DNA of 8,034 nt from Clostridiales bacterium (GCA_012511425.1 JAAZGC010000122.1:1-8034), one strand, 5' to 3'; positions 1 through 6,731 are shown, numbered from the stretch's first letter. Program-made: numbers and translations. The notes: generated by a model from the sequence alone, not told the origin.

Positions 1-17
1 AAAGCAACAGAAGGCAT
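1..17 (-). CDS. Start of an unidentified leftward gene, cut by the window edge
   Basis: Only the first five codons are visible, reading leftward from an ATG at 17-15 (M-P-S-V-A, then two bases of the next codon). The case for a real start is its context. An AAAGGA ribosome binding site lies at 31-26 on the minus strand with an 8-base spacing, and a strong leftward promoter sits at 94-66, giving a leader of about 40 bases. The product cannot be recognised from five residues. The gene lies downstream of the helicase on the same strand but has its own promoter, so it is probably a separate transcription unit, although no terminator separates the two. Confidence 0.5.
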
Positions 18-25
18 TTATTATA

Positions 26-31
26 TCCTTT
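26..31 (-). promoter_or_regulatory. Ribosome binding site of the left-edge gene
   Basis: Reading leftward, AAAGGA is followed by eight A/T-rich bases and then ATG. This is a good match and spacing for a Firmicute Shine-Dalgarno site, and it supports the start at position 17. Confidence 0.5.
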
Positions 32-65
32 CGGAAATAAACTGTTATAAAATTCTCTTAAAAAC

Positions 66-94
66 ATTGTAGCACAAAGGCGGCGTTAAGTCAA
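66..94 (-). promoter_or_regulatory. Sigma-A promoter for the left-edge gene
   Basis: On the minus strand the -35 element is TTGACT (94-89) and the -10 element is TACAAT (71-66), separated by exactly 17 bases. A TG one base upstream of the -10 makes it an extended -10. The start point would be near position 59. The -35 element lies inside a small dyad, GCGTT-AAGTC-AACGC (83-97), which could be an operator or may be chance. The promoter starts only about 30 bases after the helicase stop codon. Confidence 0.7.
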
Positions 95-122
95 CGCAGC
101 CGGATGAAATATGTGATGAACT

Positions 123-3100
123 TTAATCATCGCTGAAGTCCCATGGGTCGATCTGATCGAAAAGCGCCGAGAGCGCCTTTTCAACGCTTTCAAAGGGCAG
201 GGAGAAGCCGCCCTTATAAACGGTTTTGAAAAATCCCCGTTTGAACTTGTCTTCGATAACGGTTACGATCTCGCCCTTGTATTTGAAATAATTGTTTCCG
301 CTGCGGCTTCTCTTGAATTTCGTGTTCAGGAAGCTGTTTCTGCGCTTGAGACGGTTTTTGTAATCGTTTTCCCTCTTTCTGGCGCCGTCGGGATTTCCTT
401 CCATCCTGCCGGCGCAGATGCATCCGGCGCCGATCGCGCGCGGATATTCGTTATGCCGCATGATGTGGACATATCTTATTATCTGATATCCGCACATCCG
501 GCAGGTGCCGACAGGCGCGCCGAGATCGATAACCCCGGTACAGTACCATCCGCTGTGCGGAACGTCGCTGCGCTTCCAGAGGTTGGTCTCGCCTTCATCG
601 GGTTCTTTCATCCAGTCGGCATTGCGATATCTTGCGGGAATTTCGGCTTCGGGGGCTGTCTTTTCTTCGGTTTCGGCCGGTTCGGCTTGATATTCGGCCG
701 ATTCTGTCGATATTTCTTCTGTCTCCGTCTCTTCTTTGGTAATTTCGAGCGAAAACCTTATCTGCTCGTGGTCTTCTTTTTTGTCGGCAGTATCTGATTT
801 GACAGTATCCTTTACTTTTAAATCATAAACAGCGGGAGTTTTCTCCGGCGGAAATTCTTTTATCGGGATTTTATCGGATACCGCCTCCGTTGACGGCAGT
901 TCGATAAGTGCCGTTTCCGGTTCCGCAGTCGGTTTTATTTCCGGCACGGTACTGCGGCTTTCCGCTTTTTTGAGGGCTTTGTCCGCGGCGTCGCCGATTT
1001 CGCTCCAGGCGGCGAAATCATAATCGGCGCTTACCGGCCGCAGCTCGCCTTTTTTATCAAATCGGATATAATAGACATTTTTTCGCTCGTCTTTCCGCTC
1101 GACGGTTCCTTCACCGAAGATGGGGTGATTCACCTGTGTTCCCGGCGAAAGCCCAGATGCCGAATTCGTCGTCTCAACACCGGCATCCGCCGTCGATTTG
1201 TTCTGCAGCTCCTTTGATATCTCGCCGGTTCTGACTAAATTGTCTTCGCCTATATCATAAAGAAACCTTGACGGACGCTTGCGCCGGTCTTCTTCGCCCC
1301 CCTCCGAATCGGTAAGAAAGAGTTGCTTCCGTGCTCTCGTCAGCGCGACAAAGCAGAGCCTTCTTTCCTCCTCAAGCCCCTCGTTCTTGCGCTCTTCGAG
1401 GGTCCTCGACGACGGGAAAATGCCCTCGGTCATCCCGACTACAAATACCGCCGGGAATTCAAGCCCCTTGGCGGCGTGTATCGTCATCAGCTTGACTTTG
1501 TCCGAGTCGGAGTCCTTTTCCTCCGCCGCTTCGATATCGATAAGATCCAGCCACTGTGAGGGAGTCATTTTCTCTCCCCAGACCTGTTCTCTGTTCCAGA
1601 GAGAACGCTTGAGTTCGGCTAAGTTGTCAAGTCGCTCCATGCTTCCCGCCGCGCGGATGTAGTCTTCATACCCGGAGCGGCCGAGCGTTTCGCCGAGCAG
1701 AGCCGACACCGAGAGATTATCTTTCTCTTTCCGGAGCGAATCGATAAGCTCGATAAAAGCGGGTGCGCCGGTCGATGAAAACAGTTTGTTGTCAATCGAG
1801 GCTTTCAGCGCCGCAAACAGCGACTGCCCCGATTCTTCCGCCATCGCCTTAAGCGCGGCGAGACGGCTTTTGCCGAATTTCCGCCGGGGAAGATTGATAA
1901 TCCGCTCCAAAGCCTCATCATCGTCGCAGACAACAAGCCGCATATAAGCCAGCGCATCCTTTATCTCCATCCGGTCGTAGAATCTGACCGAACCGTAAAG
2001 CTCATACGGAATATGCGCCGCGCCGAGAGCGGCTTCCACAAATCTGGAAAGAAAGCCCGCCCTATACAATATTGCGATGCTCCGATAACTGAACCCTTGT
2101 GAAATGAGCTTTTCTATCTCCGCTGCGATAGCCTTGCCTTCTTCATCCTCGGTGCGCAGATGCAGCCATCTGACCGGCTCTCCGGGAGAGCTTTCGGTGT
2201 AAAGGTCTTTTTTGACCCGGTTCGTATTGTATGCGATAAGTGTGTTTGCCGCCGTAAGGATATTTCCGGTTGAGCGGTAGTTTCGGTTGAGCGTAATTGT
2301 TTCAGCTCCGGGGAAATTCTCCTCAAAATTAACTATGATAGACATATCCGCCCCGCGCCATTCGTATATATTCTGGTCGGGGTCTCCGACGACGAAAAGA
2401 TTTTTGTGAGCCGAACATAGGGTTTTGATAAGTCTCAATTCCCGTTTCGAGCTGTCCTGAAATTCGTCGACTTCTATGTAATAGAGCTGTTCCGCCCACT
2501 TCTGCGCGACTTCCGGGAAAGCGTCGAAAATCGAAAAGGTAAACGATATCAGGTCGTCGAAATCAAGGCCGTATATCTGCTTTTGCTTTTTAAGAAACCT
2601 GCGGATAATATGGATATCAAGTCCGTCCGTCGAAATCTTATCGTTGAATGCGACATCCTCCGGCCGGCCGTCTGTCATCGGGCGGACATATTCTTCGGAG
2701 GATTTCAGCCGGTGCATCGCCGCGACTACCCGTTCGTAGGTCGTCTGATCCATCCGGATATCCTCTTCGGCGTAAATCTCGGAAAGCAGCTTGAGCTTGG
2801 TCGATTCGTCGATTATTGCAAAGCTTTCCGGCCACATAAGATGGTGTATATCTCCCCTGAGCACCCGGACGCAGAAGCCGTGATAAGTCGTGATAAGCGA
2901 GTTGTCATATCCGTCGCCGACAAGCTCCCGCACCCGCCGCTTCATCTCGCCGGCGGCTTTTGCTGTGAAGGTAACGCAGAGCACGTTTGAAGGATGTATT
3001 CCGGCGGCTTTGACAAGATATCCGTAGCGATGGGTGAGCGTTTTCGTTTTGCCGGAACCGGCTCCGGCGATTACCCGCAGATATCCCTCGGTTGCCGTTA

Positions 3101-3146
3101 CCGCTCTTAATTGATCCGCATTGAGTCCGTCGAAAAGGTTGTTCAT
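123..3146 (-). CDS. UvrD/PcrA-type SF1A DNA helicase with an extra C-terminal Cys-containing domain
   Basis: ATP-dependent 3'-5' DNA helicase of the UvrD/Rep/PcrA family, acting on chromosomal DNA in repair and replication-conflict handling (family knowledge). Numbered from the chosen ATG (1007 residues), the motifs seen are Q motif Gln12, Walker A AGAGSGKT 27-34, Ia TFTAKAA near 59-65, Ib near 85-97, Walker B/II VDEFQD 226-231, III GDPDQNIYEWRG 254-265, IV NRNYRS 287-292, V TIHAAKGLEF 555-564 and VI EEERRLCFVALTRAR 592-606. A PcrA-type tudor-like barrel follows (about 666-711, with HPIFGEGTV), then a Glu/Thr/Pro-rich linker (about 720-840). The last 165 residues hold five cysteines (869, 882, 885, 909, 911). 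Usual PcrA/UvrD length is about 720-750, so roughly 260 residues are extra. ATG at 3146 is preferred over the in-frame GTG at 3155, because that GTG lies inside the GGCGGTGA ribosome binding site. It may be a paralogue rather than the housekeeping PcrA, since motif II is DEFQDSS rather than the common DEYQDTN. Confidence 0.93.
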   Translation of the reverse strand: MNNLFDGLNADQLRAVTATEGYLRVIAGAGSGKTKTLTHRYGYLVKAAGIHPSNVLCVTFTAKAAGEMKRRVRELVGDGYDNSLITTYHGFCVRVLRGDIHHLMWPESFAIIDESTKLKLLSEIYAEEDIRMDQTTYERVVAAMHRLKSSEEYVRPMTDGRPEDVAFNDKISTDGLDIHIIRRFLKKQKQIYGLDFDDLISFTFSIFDAFPEVAQKWAEQLYYIEVDEFQDSSKRELRLIKTLCSAHKNLFVVGDPDQNIYEWRGADMSIIVNFEENFPGAETITLNRNYRSTGNILTAANTLIAYNTNRVKKDLYTESSPGEPVRWLHLRTEDEEGKAIAAEIEKLISQGFSYRSIAILYRAGFLSRFVEAALGAAHIPYELYGSVRFYDRMEIKDALAYMRLVVCDDDEALERIINLPRRKFGKSRLAALKAMAEESGQSLFAALKASIDNKLFSSTGAPAFIELIDSLRKEKDNLSVSALLGETLGRSGYEDYIRAAGSMERLDNLAELKRSLWNREQVWGEKMTPSQWLDLIDIEAAEEKDSDSDKVKLMTIHAAKGLEFPAVFVVGMTEGIFPSSRTLEERKNEGLEEERRLCFVALTRARKQLFLTDSEGGEEDRRKRPSRFLYDIGEDNLVRTGEISKELQNKSTADAGVETTNSASGLSPGTQVNHPIFGEGTVERKDERKNVYYIRFDKKGELRPVSADYDFAAWSEIGDAADKALKKAESRSTVPEIKPTAEPETALIELPSTEAVSDKIPIKEFPPEKTPAVYDLKVKDTVKSDTADKKEDHEQIRFSLEITKEETETEEISTESAEYQAEPAETEEKTAPEAEIPARYRNADWMKEPDEGETNLWKRSDVPHSGWYCTGVIDLGAPVGTCRMCGYQIIRYVHIMRHNEYPRAIGAGCICAGRMEGNPDGARKRENDYKNRLKRRNSFLNTKFKRSRSGNNYFKYKGEIVTVIEDKFKRGFFKTVYKGGFSLPFESVEKALSALFDQIDPWDFSDD

Positions 3147-3149
3147 CAC

Positions 3150-3158
3150 AGTCACCGC
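3150..3158 (-). promoter_or_regulatory. Ribosome binding site that fixes the helicase start
   Basis: On the minus strand GGCGGTGA lies about five bases upstream of the ATG at 3146. It is one mismatch from the ideal GGAGGTGA. The alternative GTG start at 3155 falls within this element, which is why the shorter start was chosen. Confidence 0.6.
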
Positions 3159-3180
3159 CGATGCATCTGTTTACCATACC

Positions 3181-3209
3181 ATTATACTACAAATCCGGCA
3201 AAAGGTCAA
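3181..3209 (-). promoter_or_regulatory. Sigma-A promoter of the helicase gene
   Basis: On the minus strand, TTGACC (3209-3204) and a perfect TATAAT (3186-3181) are separated by exactly 17 bases. The expected start point is near 3174, giving a short leader of about 28 bases before the ATG at 3146. No operator-like symmetry was noticed inside the promoter. Confidence 0.8.
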
Positions 3210-3385
3210 ACATTATTTGGACGATGATTTATTGGCTATACCTAAAATCTAAGTAAAATTCGGCTAAAGTTAAAGTGTACAAAAAAGGACATCGGCGTGT
3301 TACTTGTTTGGTGATATAACACACATTGTTAATAAATTTAAAAGTGGAAGTTAAATGTTAACGATATTTAATTTATCATGTAATA

Positions 3386-3430
3386 AAATTAACAAAATGT
3401 ACATCGAATCATCCCCCATTTTGTTAATTT
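3386..3430. repeat. Perfect 14-bp inverted repeat with a 17-base spacer
   Basis: AAATTAACAAAATG at 3386-3399 is the exact reverse complement of CATTTTGTTAATTT at 3417-3430. It lies about 30-70 bases upstream of the candidate -10 of the Crp-like gene. It could form a hairpin in RNA or bind a dimeric or tetrameric regulator. It is not a Rho-independent terminator, because the stem is A/T-rich and no GC core precedes a T-run. Confidence 0.75.
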
Positions 3431-3458
3431 ACTTTAATGAAAAAAATCCCGATATGTG

Positions 3459-3464
3459 TATAAT
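3459..3464 (+). promoter_or_regulatory. Candidate -10 element for the Crp-like regulator
   Basis: A perfect TATAAT lies 58 bases upstream of the regulator's ATG. No good -35 element is present at 16-19 bases upstream, where the sequence is mainly A-rich. If this is the real promoter it is probably activator-dependent, which would fit the repeats just upstream. In such AT-rich DNA a TATAAT can also occur by chance. Confidence 0.35.
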
Positions 3465-3505
3465 TATATTATCAATAAAACAGATGTTATAAAATACCGG
3501 CAGGC

Positions 3506-3514
3506 AAGGAAGGT
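3506..3514 (+). promoter_or_regulatory. Ribosome binding site of the Crp-like regulator
   Basis: The purine-rich AAGGAAGGT ends eight bases before the ATG at 3523. It supports that start, and the reading frame has no better upstream alternative. Confidence 0.6.
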
Positions 3515-3522
3515 ATAAAAGA

Positions 3523-4143
3523 ATGGCAAAGCTTTCACAGATTCTCGATTCATACGGCATCGCCGATGAATATCTGAGGATGAAGATCACCTCTTTGGCG
3601 GACCCAATAACCGTCCGCAAGCATACCACCTTCGATATCAGCGGTTCGGTCAGCCTTTATCTGCTCGAAGACGGGATAATCCGCGCATACACCTGCGAGG
3701 AAGACGGGACTGAGATCACGACGAACTTCGTTTACAAGCGCGGTCAGCCCTTTTATTCCAATGCCTCCATGCTGTCTTCCCGGATGGCAGGCGTCAGAGT
3801 TTACAACGAAACCCTGACCGAAAGCCACCTTTACAGATTCGAGATAAGCGAGATCATGGATCTGGTTCAGATGTACCCCGCAATGCTTGAACTGGCGCGC
3901 GGTCTTATCAACGACTGGTTCGCAATTCAGTGGGAGCATACTCATATCCTCTATGCATACAGCGCAAAGCAGAAATACGAATGGTTCCTCGAGAGCTATC
4001 CGGATCTTCTGTCAAAGATCAGCCATAAATACATCGCCTCGTTCCTCAATATGACTCCGGTCACGATGAGCCATGTAAGGCGGACGATAAACGAAGAGAA
4101 TGCAGATTCGGACCCGGAAGAGCAATCCGAAGAAAACGAATGA
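3523..4143 (+). CDS. Crp/Fnr-family transcriptional regulator
   Basis: A 206-residue DNA-binding regulator with the Crp/Fnr layout. The N-terminal cyclic-nucleotide-type beta-barrel spans about residues 20-112, the long dimerisation helix about 113-145, and the C-terminal winged helix-turn-helix about 160-190, with a HKYIASFLNMTPVTMSHVRR motif (168-187) that closely fits the recognition-helix region of this family. The cAMP phosphate-binding Glu/Arg signature of Crp is not seen: the equivalent region reads RGQPFYSNASMLSSR. There is no N-terminal cysteine cluster as in Fnr (only Cys58), so the signal is unknown. The tail after about 190 is very acidic and probably disordered. A ribosome binding site, AAGGAAGGT, lies at 3506-3514. 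The gene is divergent from the helicase and about 115 bases upstream of the promoter of the sugar-related genes. Its targets are not evident from sequence; autoregulation is plausible. Confidence 0.88.
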   Translation: MAKLSQILDSYGIADEYLRMKITSLADPITVRKHTTFDISGSVSLYLLEDGIIRAYTCEEDGTEITTNFVYKRGQPFYSNASMLSSRMAGVRVYNETLTESHLYRFEISEIMDLVQMYPAMLELARGLINDWFAIQWEHTHILYAYSAKQKYEWFLESYPDLLSKISHKYIASFLNMTPVTMSHVRRTINEENADSDPEEQSEENE

Positions 4144-4257
4144 AGCGATATTCGGTCCGGTGGCAGAACTGTCTTCAGAATTAAGCCTTACCCTTTTTCG
4201 GATCCGTATAACGGCATTTATCGAGTGCAAACTATTCTTAAATTAATTTGCTTTACC

Positions 4258-4286
4258 TTGACATATATGTATCGAAATGATATAAT
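4258..4286 (+). promoter_or_regulatory. Perfect-consensus sigma-A promoter with extended -10
   Basis: TTGACA (4258-4263) and TATAAT (4281-4286) are separated by exactly 17 bases, and TG at 4278-4279 adds an extended -10. The start point should be near 4293, giving a leader of about 45 bases to the ATG at 4339. A short dyad, TATC-N5-GATA (4270-4282), overlaps the -10 and could be an operator half-site pair, though it is weak. The promoter should be strong, as expected for a solute-binding-protein gene, yet the gene it serves is broken. Confidence 0.88.
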
Positions 4287-4326
4287 GCAATTACGACAAG
4301 CTTAAAATAAGACAAGTTGAGAAAAC

Positions 4327-4332
4327 GGAGGT
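4327..4332 (+). promoter_or_regulatory. Ribosome binding site of the stranded solute-binding-protein start
   Basis: GGAGGT lies six bases upstream of the ATG at 4339, which is near-ideal strength and spacing. It serves the 11-codon stub and not the long frame that begins at 4374. Confidence 0.75.
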
Positions 4333-4338
4333 AAAACA

Positions 4339-4374
4339 ATGAAAAACCGACTTTTATCGGCGACCTTCATCTGA
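4339..4374 (+). pseudogene. 11-codon stub: stranded start of a lipoprotein signal peptide
   Basis: The frame opened by the strong ribosome binding site reads MKNRLLSATFI and then TGA (4372-4374). The positively charged, leucine-starting beginning is what the signal peptide of a secreted solute-binding lipoprotein normally looks like, but no hydrophobic core or lipobox cysteine follows. The stop overlaps the ATG of the next frame as TGATG, so translation could re-initiate there. The simplest reading is that an internal deletion joined the first codons of the gene to its middle and shifted the frame. Confidence 0.6.
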
Positions 4375-5267
4375 TGTTCAAAGAATCCTTCTGGATGACC
4401 GGCTTCAACAAAAGCGTTATCGATGCAAACTCCCTTGCCGACCCGTATGAGCTCGTCGATTCCGGCAAATGGACCCTCGACGCGATGCATGAGCTGATGG
4501 CTGCGGTAACGAGTGATATCGACGGCGACGGCAAGATCACGGCCGACGACATGATGGGAGTCTCCCTGCATTCCGGCGGCGCACTGCCGTTTATGATCGG
4601 CACCGGAGTAAGATTGTCGGGCAAAGATGAAAACGATATGCCTACCGTAAATGTCACCGGCGAAGCTTTCATCAGCCGATACAGCGCCGCGGCGGAGAAG
4701 ATATTCGCGGACAAGGACCTTGTCTGTCTTGAAGGAAGAACGGCCAATACAAATAAATATAACGACGGTTTCCACGGCGTATTCTTCACGGGGCACACCC
4801 TGTTTTATGTCGAGCCGATCGGTTCGCTGAAGAAGCTGCGCGATATGGACGCTGAATTCGGAGTCGTCCCGTTCCCGAAATATGACGAAACGCAGCAGGA
4901 ATATTCTTCGCTTATCGCCAGCTTTGCAGCCTGCATGGCAGTTCCGGTTACCAACACCGATCTCGACCGTACCGGCATAATCCTCGAAAATCTCTGCGCA
5001 CGTTCTTACGAAGGGCTCAGACAGGCGTACTCGGAAGTAACCCTTGACTTTAAATATATCCGCGACGAAGAGAGCTCGAAAATGCTGCAGCTGATATTCG
5101 ATACCGGAGCCTTTGAATTGACCTCCGTATTCGGATGGGGAGGAGTAGCCGACACAGTCTCCGATTACCTGTCAAAAGGCAATCCGAATATCGCTTCCAC
5201 CATTGAAAAGAAGATGTCAAGAATCGAATCGGAGATGGCGAAAACCGTCGAAGCGCTTGCCGGTTAA
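4374..5267 (+). CDS. ABC-transporter extracellular solute-binding protein (family 1), N-terminally truncated, probable pseudogene
   Basis: The 297-residue frame resembles the C-terminal two thirds of carbohydrate ABC-transporter solute-binding proteins of Clostridia. Markers are GKWTLDAMHEL (31-41), a calcium-loop-like DIDGDGKITADD (48-59), FGVVPFPKYDE (162-172) and DLDRTGIILENL (197-208). Such proteins usually have about 430-480 residues with a lipoprotein signal peptide. Here there is no signal peptide, and roughly 150 residues are missing. The homology continues upstream of the ATG in the same frame (I-G-D-L-H-L before the Met), which shows that this ATG lies inside the original gene. No permease or ATPase gene is adjacent. 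The product would stay in the cytoplasm without a complete N-lobe, so it is unlikely to bind sugar or serve a transporter. Any translation would depend on coupling to the stub at the TGATG overlap. Confidence 0.8.
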   Translation: MFKESFWMTGFNKSVIDANSLADPYELVDSGKWTLDAMHELMAAVTSDIDGDGKITADDMMGVSLHSGGALPFMIGTGVRLSGKDENDMPTVNVTGEAFISRYSAAAEKIFADKDLVCLEGRTANTNKYNDGFHGVFFTGHTLFYVEPIGSLKKLRDMDAEFGVVPFPKYDETQQEYSSLIASFAACMAVPVTNTDLDRTGIILENLCARSYEGLRQAYSEVTLDFKYIRDEESSKMLQLIFDTGAFELTSVFGWGGVADTVSDYLSKGNPNIASTIEKKMSRIESEMAKTVEALAG

Positions 5268-5345
5268 TATAATCCAAAGCGGCAATACTCTTTCAGCCTT
5301 GACATTCTGTCGCATTAATGTGACAAGCTATCGAAATTGCGGGAT

Positions 5346-5350
5346 AGGAG
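5346..5350 (+). promoter_or_regulatory. Ribosome binding site that decides the MATE start
   Basis: AGGAG lies seven bases upstream of GTG at 5358. The longer TTG start at 5337 precedes this element and has no ribosome binding site of its own, and the later ATG at 5397 lacks a good one. GTG 5358 is therefore the preferred start. Confidence 0.7.
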
Positions 5351-5357
5351 AATCAAG

Positions 5358-6731
5358 GTGTCAGTCAGAAAAAGAGCAATATTCGGTCAGAAAAGCATGA
5401 ATATGACGCAGGGGCGGATTCTGCCCCTGCTTGTTGTGTTTGCGCTGCCCATTTTGCTCGGCAATATCTTCCAGCAGCTTTATAATATGGTCGATACCTG
5501 GGTAGTCGGAAATTATGTTTCAAACGAGGCATTTTCCGCCGTCGGCTCGGTGGGTCCCATCATCAATGCGCTTATCGGCTTTTTCCTCGGTCTTTCAAGC
5601 GGCGCCGGCGTTGTGGTGTCTCAGCATTTCGGTGCCGGTGACGAGGAGGATGTAAATAAAACGGTGCATACCGCTATCCTGATGACGGCAGTTTTCTCGG
5701 TCATTGTCACCGCCGCCGGAGTTCTGCTGACTCCGTTTTTCCTGAATATGATGAAGACTCCCGCAGATGTCATGCCGGAATCGCTTTCTTATCTGACGAT
5801 CTACTTCGCCGGAATATCCGGTCTGATGTTTTACAACATAGGCGCCGCGATATTGCAGGCGATAGGCGACTCGCACAGCCCGTTTATATTTCTTACAGTT
5901 TCCGCCGCGCTCAATATAATCGGCGACCTTGTCTTTGTGCTTGTATTCGATATGGGAGTCGCCGGCGTTGCCTGGGCAACGATAATCTCGCAATGGGTCT
6001 CCGCTCTGCTTGTTATTATAACGCTTATGCGCACCGATACCTGTGTTAAATTAAAACTCGGCAGCCTGCGATTCGACCGCGAAAAATTCTCAAGGATTGT
6101 AAACATCGGCATACCCGCCGGAATCCAGATGGCGATAACCTCTTTTTCGAATATCTTCGTTCAGTCTTATATAAATTATTTCGGAGCCGACACTATGTCC
6201 GGCTGGACGGCATACGGCAAGATCGATTCGGTAATGATGCTGCCGACGCGGGCGGTCAGCGTGGCGGCAACGACATTTGTCGGTCAGAATATCGGCATCG
6301 GCGACGATGAACGTGTCAAATCCGGCATAAGGATAGCGCAGCTGCTTTCCTTTGTTTCGCTCGGTATAGCCATGATCCCGGTAATGGTGTTCGCGCCTCA
6401 GCTGGTCGCCTTCTTTAACGCAAAGCCGGAGGTAATCGAACTCGGCACTCTTATAATCCGTGTAATGTCCCCCTGTTACCTGATCATCTGCGTGTATGAT
6501 GTATTGATAGGCGTCATGCGGGGTGCCGGCGATGCGAAAGCCCCGATGTTCATAATGCTTTTCTCCTTCGTCGTTTTCCGCCAGATTTATCTCTTTGTAG
6601 TGACGAATTATATAGCGAACGAAGTCGTTCCGGTAATCATGGGATATCCGCTCGGCTGGCTAGTCTGTGCGATACTTATAATCTATTTCTTCAGAAAATC
6701 CGAAAAAACTCGGAAATATGCGCGATTATGA
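5358..6731 (+). CDS. MATE-family efflux transporter
   Basis: A 457-residue inner-membrane protein of the MATE family, which exports organic cations or drugs in exchange for sodium or protons (family knowledge). It shows the usual N-terminal signature, LPILLGNIFQQLYNMVDTWV (30-49), and about twelve hydrophobic segments in two similar halves. The duplication is visible in VSQHFGAGDEEDVNK (87-101) and VGQNIGIGDDERVKS (308-322), each at the equivalent loop after a helix of its half. Length is normal for the family (about 440-470). The tail after the last helix is short and basic (FRKSEKTRKYARL). GTG is chosen as start because of the AGGAG before it. The gene follows the truncated binding protein by 90 bases and precedes the rhamnosidase gene by 52 bases, so it may be co-transcribed with both. 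The substrate cannot be told from sequence. Confidence 0.92.
   Translation: MSVRKRAIFGQKSMNMTQGRILPLLVVFALPILLGNIFQQLYNMVDTWVVGNYVSNEAFSAVGSVGPIINALIGFFLGLSSGAGVVVSQHFGAGDEEDVNKTVHTAILMTAVFSVIVTAAGVLLTPFFLNMMKTPADVMPESLSYLTIYFAGISGLMFYNIGAAILQAIGDSHSPFIFLTVSAALNIIGDLVFVLVFDMGVAGVAWATIISQWVSALLVIITLMRTDTCVKLKLGSLRFDREKFSRIVNIGIPAGIQMAITSFSNIFVQSYINYFGADTMSGWTAYGKIDSVMMLPTRAVSVAATTFVGQNIGIGDDERVKSGIRIAQLLSFVSLGIAMIPVMVFAPQLVAFFNAKPEVIELGTLIIRVMSPCYLIICVYDVLIGVMRGAGDAKAPMFIMLFSFVVFRQIYLFVVTNYIANEVVPVIMGYPLGWLVCAILIIYFFRKSEKTRKYARL

Larger units (their letters stand above)
3147..3522. other. AT-rich divergent intergenic region between helicase and Crp-like regulator
   Basis: This is the only gene-free stretch longer than 300 bases in the window. 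The helicase side holds its ribosome binding site and promoter. The regulator side, from about 3320, is strongly AT-rich and carries a 14-bp perfect inverted repeat (3386-3399 and 3417-3430), four GTTAA/TTAAC elements about 30-34 bases apart, and a candidate -10 for the regulator. A weak dyad, GTGATATAACAC, lies at 3311-3322. Nothing was recognised between about 3210 and 3310. Confidence 0.8.

Noticed and set aside
453..797. Forward open frames antisense to the helicase gene, including one with hydrophobic Phe/Gly-rich stretches
   Set aside because: They are shadow frames of the helicase's acidic linker read in reverse. They have no convincing ribosome binding sites and no recognisable domain.
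3311..3322. GTGATATAACAC as a Crp-type binding site
   Set aside because: The dyad is imperfect and the half-sites do not match the TGTGA-N6-TCACA arrangement. The regulator's binding specificity is also unknown.
3355..3492. A 45-codon forward open frame with GGAAG before its ATG, upstream of the Crp-like gene
   Set aside because: It is made almost wholly of A/T-rich codons unlike its neighbours and runs through the inverted repeat and the candidate -10. The product has no recognisable feature, so it is probably a chance frame in AT-rich intergenic DNA.
5257..5285. Inverted repeat TTGCCG-N17-CGGCAA at the end of the solute-binding-protein remnant, considered as a terminator
   Set aside because: The stem is only six base pairs with a 17-base loop and no T-run follows, so it does not fit a Rho-independent terminator.
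5299..5327. TTGACA at 5299-5304 as the -35 of a separate MATE promoter
   Set aside because: The sequence 17 bases downstream is GACAAG, and no acceptable -10 occurs at 16-18 bases, so there is no complete promoter.
6699..6714. Small hairpin TCCGA-N6-TCGGA near the end of the MATE gene as a terminator
   Set aside because: It lies inside the coding sequence, has a five-base-pair stem and lacks a following T-run.
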